The notes below the pieces were generated by a model. The model did not search any database, had not been told where the DNA came from, and saw only the letters and a program-made list of their open reading frames with translations. Positions 58,998-64,000 of a stretch of 64,000 bases of DNA are shown here, piece by piece. Made by a program: the position numbers and the translations under genes. The stretch covers positions 22,458,983 to 22,522,982 of the forward strand of contig OZ020245.1 in NCBI GenBank assembly GCA_963971285.1. The letters are read 5' to 3'. How positions within the stretch are numbered: the first letter of the stretch is position 1; each line of letters begins with the position of its first letter. This DNA is from Astropecten irregularis. Its lineage: Eukaryota > Echinodermata > Asteroidea > Paxillosida > Astropectinidae.

Positions 58998-59435
58998 ATA
59001 CAGGGTGTCCCAAAAAAAATGCAACACATGTGTCGAGAACTATTATATAAAAATTAAACTGTTTATCACTTATTCAGATATGTCATAAGGCCATGTCTTG
59101 GCTATCACCATGTAGAATTTGAGCAAAATTGGATTGAAATTGAGGGAAAATACTAAGACTGAATTACCCAACGTCAAAACCCGATTTTCACCTTTCTTTC
59201 ATTACACATTATGTGTGTATTGACCACTTATTCTCGAATACTGCAAATTTGTTTTTAAAGAGTACTCTTTCAATTGGTCATATTTTTGCCAATTGCAGCC
59301 CAATTTTGCTTAAATTCTACATGTTGATAGCCAAGACATGGTTGTATCATATACCTGAATCTTGAAGTGATAAACAGTTAAATTTTAGCATAATAGTTCC
59401 CGACAAAGTGTTGCAGGTTTTTGGGACACGCTGTA
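58998..59435. repeat. Element with TACAGGGTGTCCC ends, Tc1/mariner-like, in intron 4
   Basis: Left TACAGGGTGTCCCAAAAAAA, right TTTTTGGGACACGCTGTATA. The arms continue: GTCATAAGGCCATGTCTTGG / CCAAGACATGGTTGTATCAT and AATTTGAGCAAAATTGG / CCAATTTTGCTTAAATT. TA at both ends fits a TA target. About 440 bp, no transposase frame, so non-autonomous. The superfamily assignment is inferred from the ends alone. Confidence 0.75.
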
Positions 59436-59907
59436 TATATTGTCCATGATGTTATGGGTTCAGATTTACAGTTGGTGAACACAAGCTAAAAAAGATATAA
59501 GGTATACTAAATCCATCCATGAATGTTCCAGAGCAATGAAGGCCTATATCTCTTAAAAAGCTTGGAGATTACTTAATTTTCTTCCATGAAAATCTGTTGT
59601 TTTATTTTGTTTGTTTAAGCTTCTTTACTTTGTGGAATTCCTATAATTTATGAATAGCATGGATAGTAGATATTTATCACTGACTGAGCATTGTATATTT
59701 GGGAGCAGTGATGAGCATCACCCAGTTAAACTTTGTGGGTTTTTTTTCTCATTTGATTCCATCAATATAAAAAAAAGCTAGTCAATCATACATGAATACT
59801 GCAAACAAAATAAACACAAACAAGTTCAAAATGTTTGTTTTTCTTAGGAAAGATAATTGAAACTGGGAGAGCCCAAAATGCAATTTATTTATATTATTAT
59901 TATTATT

Positions 59908-60056
59908 GAAAAGTGAACAAAGAAAAATTGACTGGAGCAGGATTCGAACTAGCGATCTCAAGAATACCATATACTGGTGCTCTACCATCTGAGCTATCCA
60001 GCCCGATATGCGGTGTCCCTAATAGTCAATTATCTTTGTTCGTTCAGTGGCAGTCT
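59908..60056 (-). repeat. tRNA-derived SINE, inverted, in intron 4
   Basis: Reverse complement shows AATTGACTATTAGGGACACC, the A box TAGCTCAGATGGTAGAGC, the B box AGTTCGAATCC and TGGAGCAGGATTCG on the given strand. Complete head and leader. Confidence 0.86.
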
Positions 60057-61012
60057 TTTCTCTATTTTTTTTTTTTTTTTTTTTGGGGGGGGAGCAAGGG
60101 GGGGGGGGGCAGGTGGGTGTTATATCCAAATAAAGGTGATTAAGCAGTTTTGTTGCTCCTTTAAGATTGAGAGCAGGTTAACATGATCAGAATAGCCTAC
60201 ACAGTGAACTTTTGCAAGCATCTGCCATAAGGATAGGCCCTAAATGATAAAATCCTTGGTTTTCCCTCTACCAGAATGCAGATAAAAAATGAAAAGCATC
60301 AAACAGGCTGGCAGGGGTTAGGAGTGAGATTTTTAATCGATTGCAAGATCAGTAAAATCACTTCAGATAACAATAGCTTTATCGATCGGCTGACTTACCA
60401 GCACAACTCACCGGGCCATGGCTGTATTTGTATGAGCCTCCCTCGTACGTACGTACGGTATACTGATGGCCCGGTGACATGATTAAACATGCCCAATTTA
60501 ACTGGCATGTGTGCCGCGTCTCCCAGGAGAGACGAGAGACCAAACGCCCTCCCCCCTTCAACCTCGGGAGAGGGTAAGGGTGTCAAAATAGCCTCAGCAT
60601 TTCATACATGCAGCTGTGAACTCGCCACAGTCGCTGATTAGCCTCCGCTAGCGCCACCTGGGCCGTCTGCAGTTTGGTGCAGCGGCTAGGAGTTTTTTTC
60701 CGTTTTGGGGAGGCTCCTTTTTTTTTTACACGTCCAACACAGTAGCGACAGGGGGATACACACTACAAGCCGAGCAGTGGAGACAAGTTCTCTGTATATA
60801 GCCGACCGATGACGTGTCTGGTCACAAGTTTTTTTTTTATTTGTGAGAGGGGGGAGCAAATGATCACAAGTGACGCTTAAACAGAGTGACAAGTTGTCGC
60901 AAGGATTGTATCACTTCCAACTTCTGAATGTTGCCAACAAAATCACTCACTGGCTTGTGTGTGACTTTGGCCACATTGAATTCCGCGATATTCATCGGAA
61001 GAACCAGTTTCG

Positions 61013-61376
61013 TTAAAGGTAGTATCATACTTTGATGAGAAACCAAAACAGAAATGTTCACAGATTTACGTGTTACTTACAGGGTATGAAGATGGTGGTG
61101 GTAGAAACATACTGTTAAAATTGTTCCGCCTGAAATGGTGTATGTATCCAGAAATTTGTAAAACAACGACTGAAAATCTTTTTGACCTTTTAAAAGATCA
61201 AAAATAAAAGAGAAAAGACTTAAGAAATGCTGTGGTTGTTTTTCACTGTTTTCTCAAATAGTGAGCAACTATGGGACTGAAATTTTCACAGATGACTGTT
61301 ACTGTATCTGTCTTGGTATTTTTGCCCATGAATCTGTAGTTGTTTGATAAAAACAAAAGTTTAATATTACCTTTAA
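61013..61376 (-). repeat. Family A TTAA element, copy 10, in intron 4
   Basis: Left end TTAAAGGTAGTATCATACTTTG, right end AAAAGTTTAATATTACCTTTAA. TTAA on both sides; the right inverted repeat is mutated. Confidence 0.85.
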
Positions 61377-62350
61377 ACGTAGAAAAGGAAATCCAGGCAC
61401 TATAGACAAACAGAAAAACTGTCTGAAACTTTACCAGTGCCTCCCTTTGTAAATATTTCATAAGGAAGGTTATGTTATGAATAATTCCTGCAGTTAGAAA
61501 TAAGGTTATGAATTATTATGATCTTTTTACCCCTTTCCAAAAATACAATTTAAAAATTGACAAAAAATTGCTTTCATGTTGGAGTTGGTTTCCTTGAGGA
61601 CGCCCACGCCGCCGTAGCTGCATCTGAGTGTCGGAAAGGTTGCCCCCGACAGCTCCTGGTCTTGATTGTCAGAACAAGGTCCCATTAACAGCAAATTGAC
61701 TGTACAAGAATGCCCTCTGGCCTCATACCCCAGTGCTCCACTGTCTCCTTAATCCTGTTGACCCGCCCGGTCCACGGGCCAGTATCAAGTTCATTGCGGC
61801 AGAGACGGTCTGGAAAGCACGCCAGTGTTTACTCTTAATCTCCCAGTTCAAATTGCCAACAAATGGAGGGAACAATTCCCTTATATCTCTGGGTATATTT
61901 GCATCTCCGCCCCGGCCATTCCCGATGGGCATCGCGAAGGGATAGAAAGAAAAGTACCTAACCCCTTGAAACCATTCCCCGACTAACTCGCAGGCTTTTT
62001 TTTTTTAATCGCTGCAATAAGTGCTTTATTTGGAGAAGATGCTTAGAGGAGTTGAACACGATGAATGGCCGATGACTTGTCAGGAAATAATTGGTGTGAT
62101 TGTTTTTAGCTTTTTTATTGTCCATTCTCTCCTGAGCTAGTGAGGAGGATTTATTGCATAAATGCATTAGCCATGTATCTGGGCCAGACCACTCTTGCTG
62201 AAAGAAAAGAACCGGGGTAAAAAAAAGGAAACTATTAGCAATTTTAATCGGAGAAAGGTTTGGGGGGTGAGGCCATTTGACACTGACTCCAGTGGCTTAG
62301 AATACACCAACGGCACAATTGATGAGGAACCCTGTGATAAATACAATAAC

Positions 62351-62615
62351 CAGGGGCTAAGTTCATAGAGCTGCTTAAGCACTGAAATTTGCTCAAGCAT
62401 GAAAAGTCTTCCTTGATCAAACAGGATTACCGACCACATCTTCATGTAATGTCTACTGCTTTTGACTTGTATTCAGCTATTGTTTGCTGAGCATAATATT
62501 CACAAGGAGTTTTGGCTGGCATTCTGATTTTTATTTACCAAGGTTTGCAGCAAATTATTACTTTTATTTACCAAGGTTTTTGGTGCTTAAGCAGCTCTAT
62601 GTAATTGGCCCCTGG
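62351..62615. repeat. Family C fold-back element, GCTTAAGCA type, copy 2
   Basis: Starts CAGGGGCTAAGTTCATAGAG and ends CAGCTCTATGTAATTGGCCCC. Same interior as 15347-15588, with a short internal duplication of 'TTTTATTTACCAAGGTTT'. Confidence 0.87.
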
Positions 62616-62659
62616 TCTTGGTTCTTGTCTCAAAGACCATTCTTTAAATTGAGTCAGAG

Positions 62660-62796
62660 ATTCCGGCAAGTTCCTGTGACTCAGATGTCCGATTGAGCTC
62701 CAATTTTCACAGGTTTATCATTTCATGAACATGCTGGATCAGACAAAGTGCAAGTGCTGTTCTGTGACCATTACCTATCATGTATTATACCTTTAA
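62660..62796 (+). repeat. Family B element, right half only, in intron 4
   Basis: Contains GACTCAGATGTCCGATTGAG through ATCATGTATTATACCTTTAA and shares its final TTAA with family A copy 11. Confidence 0.8.
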
Positions 62797-63157
62797 AGGT
62801 AGTATCATGCTTTGGTTTTTGTCAAAGAAATGCAGATTCATGGAGAAAAATATCAAGACAGATACAGCAACAGTCACTGTAAAAAAATTCAGTCCCATAA
62901 GGTGCCCACTTTTTGAGAAAACAGTGAAAATTGGCCACAGTATTTCTTAAGTATTTTCTCTTTTATTTTTGATCTTTTAAAAGATCAAAAAGATATTCGG
63001 TCGTTGTTTTGCTAATTTCTGGATAAATACACCATTTCAGGCGGAAACATTTTAACAGCATGTTTCTACCAGCACCATCTTCATACCCTGTAAGTTACAA
63101 GTAAATCTGTGAACATTTCTGTTTTGGCTTCTTACCAAAGTATGATACTACTTTTAA
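62793..63157 (+). repeat. Family A TTAA element, copy 11, abutting a family B remnant
   Basis: Both TTAA flanks and both inverted ends are present (left CATGC, right TACTACTTTTAA variants). Its left TTAA is also the right TTAA of the family B remnant 62660-62796, so the two elements sit head to tail around one target site. Confidence 0.88.
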
Positions 63158-63432
63158 GGGGAGTTTACTTTCAAGCTATGATTGATTAATAGACATTAAT
63201 CTGAATGAAACCAAAAGAGGTTTTTTTATACCTTTTCAACAGGCAGGCAAACACTCTGTCCAGATTAATATGTTTGCTTGTCTGTTGGCCGGACAGCCAG
63301 GCGAGGTGACAGCAAAATTAATATGTGTACATACATCTACTAATCTAGAGTTGGAATATTTACTCACAATCAAAACAGCTCCAGAACAAGTTCATATTGC
63401 ATTAATTTTCTTTAATTTGTTAAAGAAAATTT

Positions 63433-63572
63433 ACTATTAGGGACATCACCAACATAGGGCTGGATAACTCATACAGAGCACCAGTAAGGTATTTCAGAGG
63501 TCACTGGTTTCTTTGATCACTTTTCAATGACTTAAAATTCAGTCAGTTTCCCTTGTGGTTTTTGATGATCCT
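63433..63572 (+). repeat. SINE with internal deletion, in intron 4
   Basis: GGGACATCACCAACATAGGGC, then GATAACTCATACAGAGCACC (D-arm deletion) and GGTCACTGGTTTCTTTGATC (loss of the B-box/acceptor segment). Tail CAGTCAGTTTCCCTTGTGGT intact. Confidence 0.8.
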
Positions 63573-63915
63573 TTTGATTTTGTTTAATCTCAGAAAAAAA
63601 TGTTATATTCACAAAATGAAATTCTGGTCCCATAGAATGACAAAACTAGCCAAAATCCTCCAAGAAATAATATTGAGGAAAAATGAGAACCTCTGTATTA
63701 GTGCCAATCTTCCGCTTCATATTTCTAGACAAAATTATGTTTATAGGGCTGGATATAAACTAAAATGATGCAGAAAACTTGGCATGCTAATGTAGAGGTC
63801 TTGGATTCACTTTCTAGATCAGTCAAATGGTCTAAGCCTAAGCACAAGTCAATGAATTTCAAGTTTCAGATCTTTTCATCTAAGTTCTTGGTGATTTTCT
63901 TGTTGCTGTTTACAG

Positions 63916-64000
63916 GTGGAGCTAACTGGGAGCAGTGTGTTTGACTACATCCACGCCGGCGACCGGGCTGAGCTTGCTGAGCAGCTGGGCATGAAACTGC
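63916..64000 (+). CDS. NPAS3: PAS-A continuation, partial exon of the NPAS1/3-like gene, cut by the window edge
   Basis: The acceptor is GTTTACAG ending at 63915, and the exon is open at the right edge of the window. It encodes [20 protein letters not shown] followed by AEQLGMKL, plus one base of the next codon. This directly continues the GLSQ end of the previous exon. VELTGSS.FDY.H..D..E.AEQLG is the classic middle of PAS-A in the NPAS/Trachealess/Sim group. The remaining PAS-A, PAS-B and C-terminal regions are not in the window, so gene length and C-terminal features cannot be judged. Confidence 0.95.
   Translation, partial: MELTGSSVFDYIHAGDRAELAEQLGMKL

Larger units (their letters stand above)
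56071..63915 (+). other. Intron 4 of the NPAS1/3-like gene
   Basis: 7.8-kb intron between two secure PAS-A exons. It contains a half fold-back element (56124-56229), a family B element (56337-56608), a family G copy (57517-57646), a family C element split by a family A insertion (58164-58770), an element with GGGTGTCCC ends (58998-59435), and a SINE (59908-60056). Further right are family A copies (61013-61376, 62793-63157), a second family C copy (62351-62615) and a SINE fragment (63433-63572). Repeat-free tracts at about 56900-57300, 60360-60720 and 61590-61990 are candidate regulatory DNA. No other exon is seen. Confidence 0.9.

Noticed and set aside
1-64000. Transposase or reverse transcriptase genes for the many elements
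   Set aside because: No frame is long enough and none shows catalytic-motif patterns; all elements in the window appear non-autonomous.

Overview
This is a window of animal nuclear DNA, most likely from a marine invertebrate deuterostome. An echinoderm fits the style of the repeats, but I could not check that. The evidence for an animal genome is large introns with GT/AG boundaries, very short open frames almost everywhere, tRNA-derived SINEs, and dense short inverted-repeat (MITE-like) elements, many nested in one another. There is no sign of bacterial operons, rRNA or CRISPR.

One protein-coding gene can be supported, on the plus strand at the right end. It encodes a bHLH-PAS transcription factor of the NPAS1/NPAS3/Trachealess group. 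Four exons are clear: 53718-53977 (bHLH), 54459-54541 (linker and start of PAS-A), 55981-56070 (PAS-A) and 63916-64000 (PAS-A, running off the window). A fifth, 5' coding exon (46906-47000) is proposed. It ends at a consensus GTAAGT donor, and its phase joins exactly to the bHLH exon with an ATG codon split across the junction. A GC-richer stretch with a TATA-like box lies about 0.5 kb upstream and is the best promoter candidate. The window encodes about 204 residues; the rest of PAS-A, PAS-B and the C-terminal activation region must lie beyond 64000.

Layout: 1-46 kb is upstream DNA with no gene I can recognise. It is filled with interspersed repeats, two minisatellites (3.8-4.2 kb, 45.1-45.4 kb), C-rich and G-rich simple repeats, and tracts of unique sequence. 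46.3-47.0 kb holds the putative promoter and first coding exon. 47.0-53.7 kb is intron 1. 53.7-56.1 kb holds three exons. 56.1-63.9 kb is intron 4, again dense in repeats.

The repeats fall into recognisable families: (A) a roughly 350-bp TTAA-flanked element with eleven copies; (B) a relative sharing half of A; (C) several fold-back elements with near-identical ends (GGGGCC-ATTTCAT) but unrelated interiors; (D) a tRNA-like SINE with A and B boxes; (E) a fold-back element ending in ATGTGGATCGGTTTGC; (F) a GC-rich 'GGAGCCGGAGCC' element; and others. Several nested insertions show the order of insertion and, for family A, the target site. I found no open frame that looks like a transposase or reverse transcriptase, so all of these appear non-autonomous.
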